In this document: in pieces, positions 1 to 29,600 of the stretch
Position numbering within the stretch: position 1 is the stretch's first letter
Layout of the letters: each line of letters begins with the position of its first letter
Source: Lytechinus pictus
Taxonomy: Eukaryota > Echinodermata > Echinoidea > Temnopleuroida > Toxopneustidae
Reading direction: 5' to 3'
Assembly: GCF_037042905.1 (NCBI RefSeq)
Contig: NC_087246.1
Span: 37,876,001 to 37,940,000, forward strand
Length of the DNA stretch: 64,000 nt
The notes under the pieces: model-generated
Databases searched by the model: none
What the model saw: only the letters and a program-made list of their open reading frames with translations
What the model was told of the DNA's origin: nothing
Program-made: the position numbers and the translations under genes

Positions 1-17465
<17,465 letters not shown>

Positions 17466-17487
17466 TCAACATAACTACCGTAGCTTT

Positions 17488-18730
17488 AAAGGGGAAGTTC
17501 CCCTGACAAAAATTTGATTGTAAAAATAGAAGAAACAATAATAAAAAAATATTGCCGAAGGTTAATTTAAGAAAAATTCTTCTTCTTCAAAAAAAAAAAA
17601 AAAGAATTTCAATTATTTGATTTGTGACGTCATATTCAAGCAGCTTTCCTACATATCGAAAGGTAAAAATCAATATATAAAATGTAATTTTCTCAGAAAA
17701 TTGAAAATCCTGATGGTTTTTACTAACTTATACAAACAAATCATTTTACAAAAAAACGAAAACAAAAATAAGTCATCACAAACCAATAAAAATTGAAATT
17801 TAGGCATTTTATGTAACATAACATATGGGGCAGCTGCTTGTTTATGACGTCACAAATCCTTAACTTAATCTTTAACCCTATCTAGGCCGGGGTATTTTTG
17901 GAGTTCATATGGCCGGGGGAGGGGGCCGGGCCTCCCAGGCCCCCCCCCCCCTTGAGATCTCGGCTTTCGACCGCGCGATTGCGCCGAAAATTGGCACGCG
18001 GGTTGTCTGGGACATGATCTACAAAATTGCATAGTAATTTATTTCATACGAATTGCTCTTAAGTGATTATACTAATTTATGCGTAATAGCTATTGTGCGA
18101 AATCATACTTTTTTCCTCTAACTCCCTAAATAAAGCTCCAAATGTTCTAATTTTTGGTATAGAAACTCTTTGTGGTGTTATTAGCAAGTGTACATGAACA
18201 AAATTGTGATATCAAATCATTTTCTTATGTATTTTATTGTTTTTTGCAATTTCTTATGCATTTCTGTTTTTTTTACCTTTTGTTTTTCATTGTTTTTTTC
18301 AATGAAAATTGTTGAGGACTCTTCTGAGATCAAAAAAAGCAAGAAATAAATACATTTAGACCAGCAAAAACTAAAAATAATCATACATTTATGATTTTTG
18401 GTTCAAAACACAATTTGCATTGACTTTGTACACAAAATCACGTTTTTGAGCAATTTTTGGTCTGACATGCACTTACATAATGTTGCGTAATTTTGGAACC
18501 ACATACCCGGGTGACGCAAAATTGGTCTCAAAAGTTGCGCAAGACTTGAAAGTAAAAAGTCTGTGAGCGGCGCGGTCAAAAAATTTCGCACGGCGAAAAT
18601 ATTGCACGAATCGTTGAGGGGGGGGGCCTCCGATCGAGGCCCCCCCCCCCCCCGGCCTAGATAGGGTTAATGGAGTTTTTTCTGCTATTATTTTTACAAT
18701 AAACTTTTCTTCAGGGTGAACTTCCCCTTT
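17488..18730. mobile_element. TIR element with a second element nested inside
   Basis: Outer ends AAAGGGGAAGTTCCCCTGA and the inverse TCAGGGTGAACTTCCCCTTT. The interior is AT-rich and has no ORF. The left end begins within 90 bases of the DPM1 start codon, so it forms the immediate upstream flank of that gene. Confidence 0.8.
17876..18666. mobile_element. Inner TIR element with TTAA flanks (piggyBac-like target)
   Basis: Ends CCCTATCTAGGCCGG and the inverse CCGGCCTAGATAGGG, directly flanked on both sides by TTAA, the target duplication of piggyBac-type transposons. There is no transposase ORF. C-runs and G-runs lie just inside both ends. Confidence 0.8.
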
Positions 18731-18799
18731 CAGATGCAAATCCCCTAGCAAGGGGGAGGGGTACAGACTCATCACATCACATCAGGTTTGGAAATGAAA

Positions 18800-19188
18800 G
18801 AATATGATGGCCATATAAATAGTTTTGGTCTCATATTTTTAAGGGTTTGCTTATATGGTACCATCCCTCGTGATTCAAGTGTTTTTTACGCATCAGGGAC
18901 CATTATCTTTAGAAATAGCGCCTTCTATTGCAAAGTAAAAAATAAAATGGCCTGCCATAACTTTTCTTTCTCATATTTTCAGGATTAGCTTATGGTATCG
19001 TTCAAAATTTAACAATTTTTACGCATCAGTGACCATTATCATTATGGCGCCCTCTATTGCAAAATAATAGTAAAATGGCAATACTTCCTTGTTTTTATTC
19101 ATTTCGGCCTCGCTCATCATATTTTCAGGGTTTGCCAAGGGTATACCATCCCACATAAAGCGTTGTACTCATATCAGTGACCACTACT
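18800..19188 (+). repeat. Degenerate ~140-bp tandem repeat
   Basis: Three units with GGTTTGC, TATGGTACCATCCC, TTTTTACGCATCAGTGACC, ATTATC and GCGCCCTCTATTGCAAA. A further GCGCCCTCTA piece appears at 19793, on the other side of a P1 MITE, so the MITE inserted into the array. Confidence 0.7.
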
Positions 19189-19784
19189 TTAAATCCACCC
19201 CAGAAGAATGTTGATTTGAAAAAAGTCAAACTAGCACAACACTGAAAATTTCATAAAAATCGGTTGTAACATAAAGTTAAGACATTTTAAAGTTTCGCTA
19301 TTTTTCACAAAACAATGATATGCATAACTAAGTGACATGCAAATGAGACGGTCGATGATGTCCCTCACTCACTATTTCTTTTGTTTTCTATTGTTTGAAT
19401 TATACATTATTTTATTTTTTACATATTTGACTATATAAGGACCAACTTGATTAAACCATATAGTATTAAACAATTAAATGCTAATTCCACATCATGAAGG
19501 AATTAATTGTTGTTTCACTTGACAATGAGGAAAAAATTAGCATATTTCATATTTCATTTAATAAAATACAAAAGAAATAGTGAGTGGATGACGTCATCAG
19601 TCTCCTCATTTGCATACCGACCAGGATGTGCATATAACAGTTTTGTGAAATTAAGCGAAACTTTAAAATGTCATAACTTTCTTAATTTACATTGGATTTT
19701 GATGAAATTTTCAGTGTTATGCTTGATAGATTTTTCTCTTTTTATTCAAATCAACTTTTTGTTCGGGTGGACTTGTCCTTTAAG
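19189..19784. mobile_element. Palindromic MITE, family P1 (copy 2)
   Basis: Left end TTTAAATCCACCCC and right end GGGTGGACTTGTCCTTTAA, with the same arm sequences as the copy at 6732-7326. It splits the tandem repeat at 18800-19860. Confidence 0.85.
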
Positions 19785-19967
19785 AACTAAAAAGCGCCCT
19801 CTAGAATTTTGAAAATGTATATCAACTATAAGAGCTTTCTCTTTGTTTTTAATTCTTGCCCTCTATTTAATCACAGGACATTGTTCTGATACGATTGCAG
19901 TTCTAGTTTCAGAATGGAATAGTTCTCTATTTTAACTTGGATGTGAAAGAGAGGGAACATGGGCCAC

Positions 19968-20118
19968 GTACCACAAAGCTTAATTTGCGATGAATAGCAA
20001 ATATGAAAGAACGCTTCTGATTGGTTACTGGTCAGTATTTTGAGCCAAATGTGCATTTATCAATGATCTTGATTGGTCAGTTCCTTTAGCGCTTGATCGC
20101 TAATCTTTGTGTTATGCT
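19968..20118. mobile_element. Short TIR element, second copy
   Basis: Diverged copy of the element at 3287-3439. Shares TTGCGATGAATAGCAAATATG, TGATTGG, GGTCAGTATTTT and AATGATCTTGATTGGTCAG. Confidence 0.65.
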
Positions 20119-21470
20119 CCTCTGGTATATGATAAAATACTCCAGAGTAGCAAATTTCAAAGACAAATATGAGATCCCAATGTTCTAACACATGACATCA
20201 AAGTCTTGAGGTCGGTGAAAAGCGCAAGAAAGCCATTTGTTGAAACCCGTCAATTTGAGTTTTCTTAATTAAGCAAATTACATAGCTGCCAAGCAGTGAA
20301 TATGCATAAAACTATGTAGCCTATATATTTTACATTTGCCAATTTCACTTTTAGCTTCGATTAGGGTCTTTGACAAAATGTTAATACTTTATTTCAGATG
20401 GGCTTCAGATGTTTACGTATATCCATCAGTGACATTAATTTTTGTCAAAATGTGTAACTGACCTCAAATCAACTTTAATTTTGTATAAAAAAAATTGTAT
20501 TTGACATATGTGATGTAAATTTTTTTTTATTGTTGTGAGATGCACACAATTGCAATACCATAAATCAAACAAAACTTACTTTAACTAATCAGAAGTGCAT
20601 AAGTCCGACTTGCACTTGATTTTTACAATTCAACTGCATCTTTTTTCTGCAAAGAGCCTGTTAAAATGAAAAATCCAGAGTAGAAACATAGGTTTGGTAA
20701 TAAAATATGAAGCAACTATAATCCAGTTTGGACACACTACATACAACAAGCAAAGAGAACAAACAAGTCTAAGTTTTTCACATTTTATTGAATAGAGCAC
20801 TTCCATGACAAAGTATTACTATTAACGTTAGGCCAAAAGAAGATCTTTGGTCAATTGATATAAAAGATGTCTATACCAAACAGTTTGGGTGGTCTTCTGA
20901 TGATTAAACCTTGATTTAACCCAAGTCTCAACTAGAATTTTAAACCACACTTCAATGGAATGCTGGCCTTCATAATATTTCTTCTACATTCGTGGCAATT
21001 TAATGTATCAAATTAATTAAAATTCAATTTTTTGTATATTCCTATTTTACCCCTAAATTCTTTTTTTTTTGGACAACTTTTTGCGGCAGAATAAGAATAA
21101 TTTGAATTGGTGAATGAGTTCACAACCGGCGCTCCAATAAAGTGTGGTTTCAGTCAATTCAGGTTCAACTAGACCACGGCTACCAGAATACAACCCTTCT
21201 GTTTATAATATACATGTATTATACATTGCTTTACTAAAAGATTTATAATCCAGGGCTGTACTGTAGGAGGTGGAGGGGTGAACCAAATAGAAAAAAACAA
21301 TTTAACCAGCAAATGAAGAGGGTGGCAATGTTGAAAGGTACCTATATATAACTTCTGTATTTTATGTTGCCCCCCCCCCCTTCTCCCATCAAGTTGCCCT
21401 GTCAATACTTTCACTGTACTCCTTTGAAATGCAACTTCATCAAATCACAGATCTTCTAAATCCCTGAGTT
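20119..21470. other. Intergenic, DPM1 to DECR1 copy A; no supported feature
   Basis: AT-rich DNA with short poly-T and poly-C runs. Nothing coding is supportable on either strand. Confidence 0.4.
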
Positions 21471-21474
21471 TTGA

Positions 21475-22895
21475 TGGTTTATTTTCATTTGGTCCAATGC
21501 CAATTCGTCCAATTGCCAACTCATCTACTATCATTTGGTCTACCATCAGTTGGTCCAATATCCACATGGTCGAATTGCCATTTCGTCCTCTTACCATTTT
21601 GTCTAATAACCAGTTGGTCCAATAGCCATTTAGTCCATATACCATTTGGTCTAATCAGACTCAGTGTTAATTGGGCAAAATGAATGAAAATAATAATATA
21701 AGAATATCAGACCAACTGGTTATGAGACCACATTATGTATATGTTATATTCTACTTTATTACTCCTATATTTAAACTGTGGGATTCTTGCCTGGGTGAAT
21801 TCTATGAAGCTTCAACTTGATGACATTTTTGTTATACAAAAGAGAGCAATTCGTATCATTTGTAATGCCCATCCACGGTCTCATACAGGTCCCCTCTTCT
21901 TGGAGAAAATTGTTTTAAGTCTCTGATAATTTCAATTGGCAATTGGGGTCCTTATGTTTCAATTGAACAATAATGACCTGCCTCTGGCACTTAGTTATTT
22001 ATTCATTAAAAACAACCAATTGCATAATTATCAAACACATCAAGCATTTTTGTTTCATCTTCTGAAAACTAGAACAAAACTGACCCACAGTACTGTTATT
22101 TATTCAGGTCCCAAATATTGGAATTCCCTTGATTGTGAGATAAAAAGATCAATTGAGTCTGTATTGTAACCCATAGAAACCATGTGTAGAAAATAGTTTT
22201 GTAACACAATCTATTTTTATTTACCCTTGTCTGCCGGTCTCTCTCTTCCATCACTCACTCTGTCCGTCCATCTGTCATGCAAACAAATTACAGGTATTTA
22301 TATGAACATCTGCAGATGCCCTTGCAACTATGTTGTTCATGGCATACGTCAAAACATCAATTTTCCCCTCTGATCATTTTAAACTTGAATGGCAATAATA
22401 GATGGGTCTTCTGTGTTTTTTCTTCTCTTCTTTGAATTGTCTCGTAACCTGTGTGTCCCAGTTTTTTGTTCCACTTTTGTTGTGTCCTTGTGCAGTTCTG
22501 TTACTTTCTCCGAGCTTTGCTCTACTATATTTTATTCCCAGTTGTCAATGATTGTGTATTTAGTTGTTAAGGGCCTATTCACAACAAGCTCTTGCTTTAC
22601 TTTAGGTCCATCCACTTTAAATGTAACACTCAAGATTGTATTTCTTTTATATTCAATTTTGTAATCTTTAATACTATTTCAGATTGAGTTATGCTTTGTA
22701 TTTTGATTGACTTGTGGAAAATAAATGAAATGAAAACAAAAATGAAAATGAGACGAAATGGTCATAGATGAACTGGTGATTGGACGAAGTGATGATTGGA
22801 CCAAATAGTTGTTAACAAAATGTTGGACAGAATGGCATTAATGAAGGTAGACCATGTGGTGACTGGACGAGTTGGCAATTTACCGTTTACTGACC
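21475..22895. repeat. Long inverted pair of degenerate TTGGTCCAAT arrays with a LINE between
   Basis: The left arm (21475-21685) is made of units such as ATTTGGTCCAATGCCAATTC. The right arm (22750-22895) has the inverse (ATTGGACCAAAT, GGACGAAGTG). A similar inverted pair occurs at 49235-49660 in DECR1 copy B. The middle is filled by a CR1-like LINE fragment. Confidence 0.65.
21735..22170 (+). pseudogene. CR1/jockey-type LINE, 3' end of reverse transcriptase ORF
   Basis: Two adjacent frames read LNCGILAWVNSMKLQ, then IQKRAIRIICNAHPRSHTGP, and then GVLMFQLNNNDLP and YSGPKYWNSLD. These are the conserved end of CR1-group ORF2 (QKRAIRII...H..PLF...YWN.L). A frameshift and stop near 21926 separate them. 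The 3' UTR probably runs to about 22730, where AAATAAATGAAATGAAAAC occurs. Confidence 0.75.
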
Positions 22896-23559
22896 CTGTT
22901 TTACCTACTTTTGTTCAACAAATCATTTCAGAGTAGAATATCATAATGTAAAATTCACATTGAAATTTAGATAATAAAATTAGTCCTTTTGGAGTACTAT
23001 CCTCCATGGCCAGTTTGAGGATAAATCAATAATACAATGGAACTCATGTACAATATTCAAGACCATTGTTATGATACTAATGCAAAATTTATACTGATGA
23101 GTTTTGATTGCATGATTGATACCATGCTAAGGTTTAGTGAATCACCTTCACACAAATGCAATCATTTAACTCTTTCTATCTTTATCAAATAAAGAAATAT
23201 CGAGCTGATTACATGTTTTAGAAAACTTATGGACCAACACATGTAGTTCATGAAACAAGGGTAATCAAGTATAAATGATGAATAAGTTCCATTCAAACAA
23301 AATTTTTACCACATTCATAATCACAGGTTGTCAAATTTTTACTTTGTAATCATATGTAGCAATAGCCTTTCTTACAGTGGACTCAGATGACAACTATTCC
23401 TGTTTTTTTTTTCATTACTAGCATGTTTTAATGAAGGATATTGAAGTTGGTGTTGATGGAACATCTTTCATGGCTGAACTTATACATGTATAAAAGTTCT
23501 TCAGCAGTGTATAGACTGGTCATGTGACAGTCACATGACTGTCATGTGATCGGTTGTTA
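22896..23559. other. 3' flank/UTR of DECR1 copy A
   Basis: No second gene is visible. Immediately after the stop of copy A (23519-23552) there is a run of alternating CATGTGA/TCACATG words. I could not fix a poly(A) signal. Confidence 0.4.
23519..23553. repeat. CATGTGA word cluster in 3' UTR of copy A
   Basis: GTCATGTGACAGTCACATGA followed by CTGTCATGTGATCGG, a small perfect palindrome core. A related but not identical cluster lies at the same place in copy B (44834-44862). Confidence 0.6.
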
Positions 23560-23619
23560 CTATGAGCCTTTGGTTTTCCTAATCAATGATTCTGCTAGAT
23601 CCCAGTGTTCCTTGGTGAG
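23560..23619 (-). CDS. DECR1: DECR1 copy A exon 7 (C-terminus)
   Basis: [19 protein letters not shown] then TAG. The ending IRKTKGS is, from memory, shared with vertebrate DECR1. Acceptor TTTGTCACAG|C. Confidence 0.95.
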   Translation of the reverse strand, partial: LTKEHWDLAESLIRKTKGS

Positions 23620-26600
23620 CTGTGACAAAACAAAATAAATGCATTCTAATTATTGAATTATCGTTCATTCATAAACTACTCATATGCAAACTTTTTTCTT
23701 TTATGATGCAGTGTATGTTCACCCTTCATCAATCAGATATGATGTCACAGCACAGCACTTGGCAAGAAACCGGCTAGGTGATCTACCAAGGATCAAGATA
23801 TTAGTATTACTTGTTTTACACCAAATGCAGGCCATATGCAACTATTCAGGACTTGCAAGCCCGATTCCATCAAACTTTTATATCAATTCTGACAGCATAA
23901 TTAATAAAACTGCAAAATTTCAGATAAACAGACTATGATTAACAAACTACAACTACATGTAGGAGACTAGCATTGAGTCTAGGTTTCATTCAGTCATAAA
24001 ACACTGCAATATCCAAACCAGAAAAAATTATTGAAATATTTTTTGATCAAACCACTAGGAAAGATGTTGGACCCCCCTTATAGATATAGATTTACACTCG
24101 CAAATGAAAGACTGATAACAAAAATAAATTTCATGTTTTATCAAAATGTAGAATACCACATCTTAACCAATGGTCTTATCATATTGTCTAGCTACATCCC
24201 CCTCCCCTCCCCATGATATCCTTGTGCAATACCCATGCACATTGAATATTAATTTGGCTTACGGTAATATTTCTATCAATATTGTAGGTTGAATTGATAA
24301 CTCACCTGAAGGTAACCACTAAACATTCCTGAAGCCTGCAGTGTCTGGCCACCATCAAAACTAAACACTTCTCCATTAAACCAGCTTGAATAGTCACTGC
24401 ATAGATAACAAGCAAGGTTAGCTATCTCTTCTTGTACTCCCATCCGACCAGTAGGGGTAGATTCGGCAAGCTTCTGAGCGAACTGACCAGTAGGATCCAG
24501 TCTATCGAAGGCACCCTGGAATCAAAGCATTCAGGAGATAAGATTATTATCATTCCAATTCAATTCAATGATTTTCCACTATTCAATAAAAAAAAAATCA
24601 CATCAAAATTACACAATCATCAATCAAAAATTCTTCATCAGCTGTCCATGGTTGGAGGTAATGGTGACGGTTTGTGCACATGTAACAGCAAAGATACTTC
24701 AAGGGGAAGATCGGACAGAACATAGACCGCGTAATGAAATGCTCGCGAAGAGCGCCCTACAGCATTGAGTAAGCAACAACCTTTTTTTACCTTTGCATAT
24801 TGCGAGATGGTTGTGTACAAAACATATGAGAGAAATGGTGAAGGGGTGAAGGAATAGACGATTTCTACATTGCAGAATTTTTTTTAATTCAATTTTTTTT
24901 TCTTAAATCAAAGATGATATATTTCAGAGGTTTCTGGGTGGTAAAAGGTGGAATTATTCCCATGCGCCACCCTTGAGCCCTCTCCAAAGTCCTCTCTCTC
25001 ATTTCCCCCATATGTTTCATATACAGTCGCGTGCCGATACGTGAAAGTTTACTTACTCAACGCTAGTGGGCGCCCTCCCCCAGAAGCATTTATCGGGCGT
25101 TTGGGAGCGTTTCAAAAAATTGCCGAAGTGTCCGATCTTCCCCTTGTAGTATCTTTGGTAACAGTAGCCAGACATTGGTTAAAGTGAAGACACGCAAGCT
25201 CTAGAATGAATAGAAGGAGGTTGCTTGGTGATGAATATCAGTTTCATAGCTTCCCTTTTACAGGATTTCATACTTGTATCCGTCTCTACCAAGATGTAGT
25301 AAAACCCAGGACCAAAATCCAGCTGAAACCATTTAGAGCAAAACCAATTGAATCCAGTTGGCCACCTGGTTTCAATAGGGAAATAGGAACAACTGGTTAC
25401 AATCGAGTACCGGTATATGAATACAAAAAAGGCCCAAGTCCACAGAGGGTTGTTTCGAGAAAAATCGAAAAAACAAAACTAGATACTTTTTCAATTTGGG
25501 CAATCGAAGTATAGTTCGCAAAAAAAACATCATAAAACAAATTTAATAAATCCAATAATTTTTTTATGAACATTAATATTCATGTTACTTGTAGGCGGGG
25601 CCTTTTGTCTGGTGGACTTGGGTCATTCTTTCATTCATATACATGGTAGACTTTTGTAGTAAGTAGTAGAAGTAATGAGATAGGGCGCTATGATATGATT
25701 GTAAGAAAAGTCCTGGACTTTGGCTTTTCTTACACTCATACTAGATTTTGCTCCTTTACTTATTAAATGCATTTCTGAGATGATTTCAAATTTATCATGC
25801 ATACACAGATGAGTCATTGTATAAGGAACTATTTCTCATACTTAACTCAATTTCGCCAAAAATTGGACTTGGGCTGTATTTATATTCAGATAATCAATTG
25901 AAACTAGTTACAAATTGGTGCCAGTTTGAGTTAAAACCAATTGGGCAACTAGAACCAGTTGCCAATTTGTTTCAGTTGGTTCCAGTTGTTCAAATTTCCC
26001 TATTAAAACCAGTTGAATCCAGTTGGAGGCAACTGGTTTCAGTTGGTTCAGTTGAAACCTATTGGAGGGAATGGAGCAGTGAATCGCCTTATAATTGTTG
26101 CAAGAGGCAAAGTGCATCTGATGCAGTTTTCTTGCAAAAGATCATATAAAATACTTTTTTTTACATAAAAAAATGCGGTAGCAAAGGTATGTTTGTGTTT
26201 TTTTTTCCATTTAGAAAGGAAATGAAAATCATTTGTAAAAATCAGTGCTATCCAAACAATGTCTGAGATTGTAGTGACAGCAGTAGTGATAATGTTGTCA
26301 TGTTCATGGTCATAGAGGTCATGTCAGGATTGATGAGGTCACTACATGTTGCTAACATCATTGTCATAGTAGAAGTTGTAGGAATAGTACACTCAGGTGG
26401 CAGCAGCAGTACCGATACTTGCAGTAGAATTAGGAGCGTAAGTGACATCACAGATATTTGTCCCACTGATGGTACTAAACAGGCTGAAAGTGCCGAAGGT
26501 ACTCTTTCCTAAACTTGCAATGGGTGTACGAGCCATTGGCCCTAATCCATTGATATTGTGTATCAATCAGGGAGAGGGATAATTATCTTGTAGAACTCTT

Positions 26601-29600
26601 TTCATTGTGACAAATACCGTGGATCCTACTAGAAGTAGTAGGATCCATAGACAGATGACAGGGAAGAGGAACAGGAGTAGGAGTCATATCTGACAAGGAA
26701 TAGTAGAAGGAATTCATGCAGGAGAAGAATGAGAAGTAGTGGTGACAGTGGTAGACTGGATTGTTCAGTCACAAGAAAAACCTGCCATAAGCAGACCTGC
26801 CAACCTCTGGGAATGAAAAACTGTATTCTGTGATACAAAAAACTGTATTTTCCCCCAAAAAAGTGTATTTCATAATAAAATGCTTGGCGCACTCGCCCAT
26901 CACGGCGCTCAAGCTGCATGCAAGCTAAAATGCGCACTGCTCTTGCAGATGAAAAAAAAACCCATTGAAACTTGTGTATATCTCACCCTGGTTTTTACAA
27001 AATGATTGAAAAAAAAAAAAAGTTACCTGGAATTACATTGATCTAATAACCATATTTGTGTACGTTTTATGAAATAGAGACATATTGAGATGATTTTTCT
27101 CAATAAATTACGATTTTGTAAAAAAAAAAAAAAAAATATTTTTTAAAGAAAAAACGTACTGCTGTATTTTGGTTGCAAAAACGTACTAAATACGGCTAAA
27201 ACGTACTGGTTGGCAGGTCTGCATAAGAGATGAATTATTTACAAAATTATAGTATGTCTGTATGAAGAGGTCTCTATAGAGATTGACCCAGATAACTCTC
27301 CTGCCAGGTCTTAAAGTCCACTGGTACAGAAGGATTTCTGTAAACACACTGTTGTTCATCAAGGTTATGATGAATAATGGTAGCTATAGGATTATTGCAA
27401 AACTCATATCGTCTAAATTCCATGAGAATAACCAGGAAGACATTGATCAGTTGATATTCAACTATCCAGTAAAATATTCACTGATACAATGAACATACAT
27501 TAAATCGATTAGGTCTATAGGGACCTATGACACATGGGGAGAGAAGATGAAAACTATCTTGAAATGGACGTAAAAATTCATTTCATGAATATTGAAGGGG
27601 GGGGGGTGAAAACTAACCTTTGTGTAGATTCCTCCAGGTGCAATGCAGTTAAACCTCATTCCATAACGACCCCATTCCACTGCTAAACTTCTACAAGTGA
27701 AAGCAAGATAAGGAAATATGGCTACAAACCTATTTCTACTTTTATTCTAGAATACGGAAAAGGTGTATTGCGGGAAAAAAGCACTTAATGAGATAAAAAA
27801 ACTAGGGCATCAAAAGCTAGATTTACTGAGTGGCACAGACCAAATAAAATCCTCCTGCCAAAAAAGTATAAAAGGTTGTGAAATAGATAAGTGCTTTTTA
27901 CTCACACACGTCTTTGCGTATGATAAAGACATGAGAACAATATTGTTAGTCCAGGTATATGGTAGATCCTCATTATATAGTCTCATTGTTATAGTCTTTT
28001 ACATCATGGATGCATAAGAAATGTGTGGATGTGAAAATGTCACAATAAGTTTGGACTGGGGTAAGTTGAGCCTGCCAACAAGGGGCAAGTTGAGCCATGT
28101 TATTACTTATGGTAAGGTATATTTAAAAAAAAAATTAAAAAGCCATCGATATATGCAGGCAGCAATGAGCAAATTCACATGACAGTTCTTTCACTTTTAG
28201 AGGATGTTTATAGAGAATTAGCAAGTGAAAAGATTCAAATAAACAAGAGGAACACCTCTGGTTGTCTCGCCTGCATTACGCAATTCGATATAGCAGCAGC
28301 GCTGACTTTGAAAACAGCTATTGAATAATTATTCACAAAAGAAAACAATATGATAATACTCATATGATATTAAAATACTATGTCCATTGACCCAACATGA
28401 CCTTTGACTATGATCATGTGACCTAAGACGTGTGCAAAACAATCATTCATACTTGATTACCCTTGTTTCATGAACTACATGTGTAGGTCCATAAGCTTTC
28501 TAAGCTATGATGCCAATTTAACAAATACTGCACACCCAACACGGCCAAAGTTCATTGACCTTAAATGACCTTTGATCTTGGTCATTCAGGGTGAGGGATA
28601 CATGGTTACCCTAGTCTTATGTCCAAGTTTCATGAACTAGATCTATAAACTTTTAAAGTTATGATGACAATTCCACAAATACCCCAACATGGTCAAAGTT
28701 CATTGACCCCAAGTGACCTTTTACCTTAGTCATATGACCTGAACCTCAGGCAGGATCTTCAGTGATACACTATCACCCTTATACAAGTTTCATGAACTAG
28801 GTCCAAATACTGTCTAAGTAATGACGACATTTCAAACCTTGGTTAAGATTTTGATATTGATTCCCCCAACATGGTCTAAGTTCATTGACCCTAAATGACC
28901 TTTGACCTTGGTCATGTGACCTGAAACTCAGGCAGGATGTTGAGTAATACGTGATATCCTTTTGTCCAAGTTTCATGAACTAGGTCCATATGACATTTCA
29001 AAAACTTAACCTTGGTTAAAATTTCAATGTTGAGCGGCGCCTATAGTCTCGCTCTGCTATACAGGCGAGACAAAAATTGGCATGCTGGTTATTCCACCAT
29101 TCATTTTGTACATAGTTTTTTGTGGCTCAACTTACCCCAAAAATGGGGCAAGTTGAGCCATTTGACATCTCTTTTTTTTCAAAGGTGACAATGACTTTTA
29201 GTGTGGGGGTAGAAAAATATTTCCCAAGAATTAAATTTCAAGTCAAGGTACTTATTTCTACAAGATTATTAGTCATATCAATTCTAACTTGCACAAAGCA
29301 TAAAGTGTCACAACTTACCCCGCCTTCCCCTACACTACAAAGATATCTAGATTATGGAGCATTATACAAAAGTTTATTTGGTTGAAATTAAAGTGAGACC
29401 TGTTAAGAATCTAAGGCTTACAGGAGGATCATTGGAAATTCAAGAACCAAAATTGCCTAGCTAACGATTAGTGCAACATAACTTTTATTGCATTACTCAA
29501 AACAATCCATCATCACTTGTGGGCAATAATGTGAAAATAAACAATTCTTTTCAAATTCTGCTAAGATGCTATTTCCCCATGATTTCTCTTGTGATAGTCA

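Noticed and set aside
26245-26466. Met/Thr/Leu-rich ORF
   Set aside because: Low complexity, derived from a GTCATG-type simple repeat.
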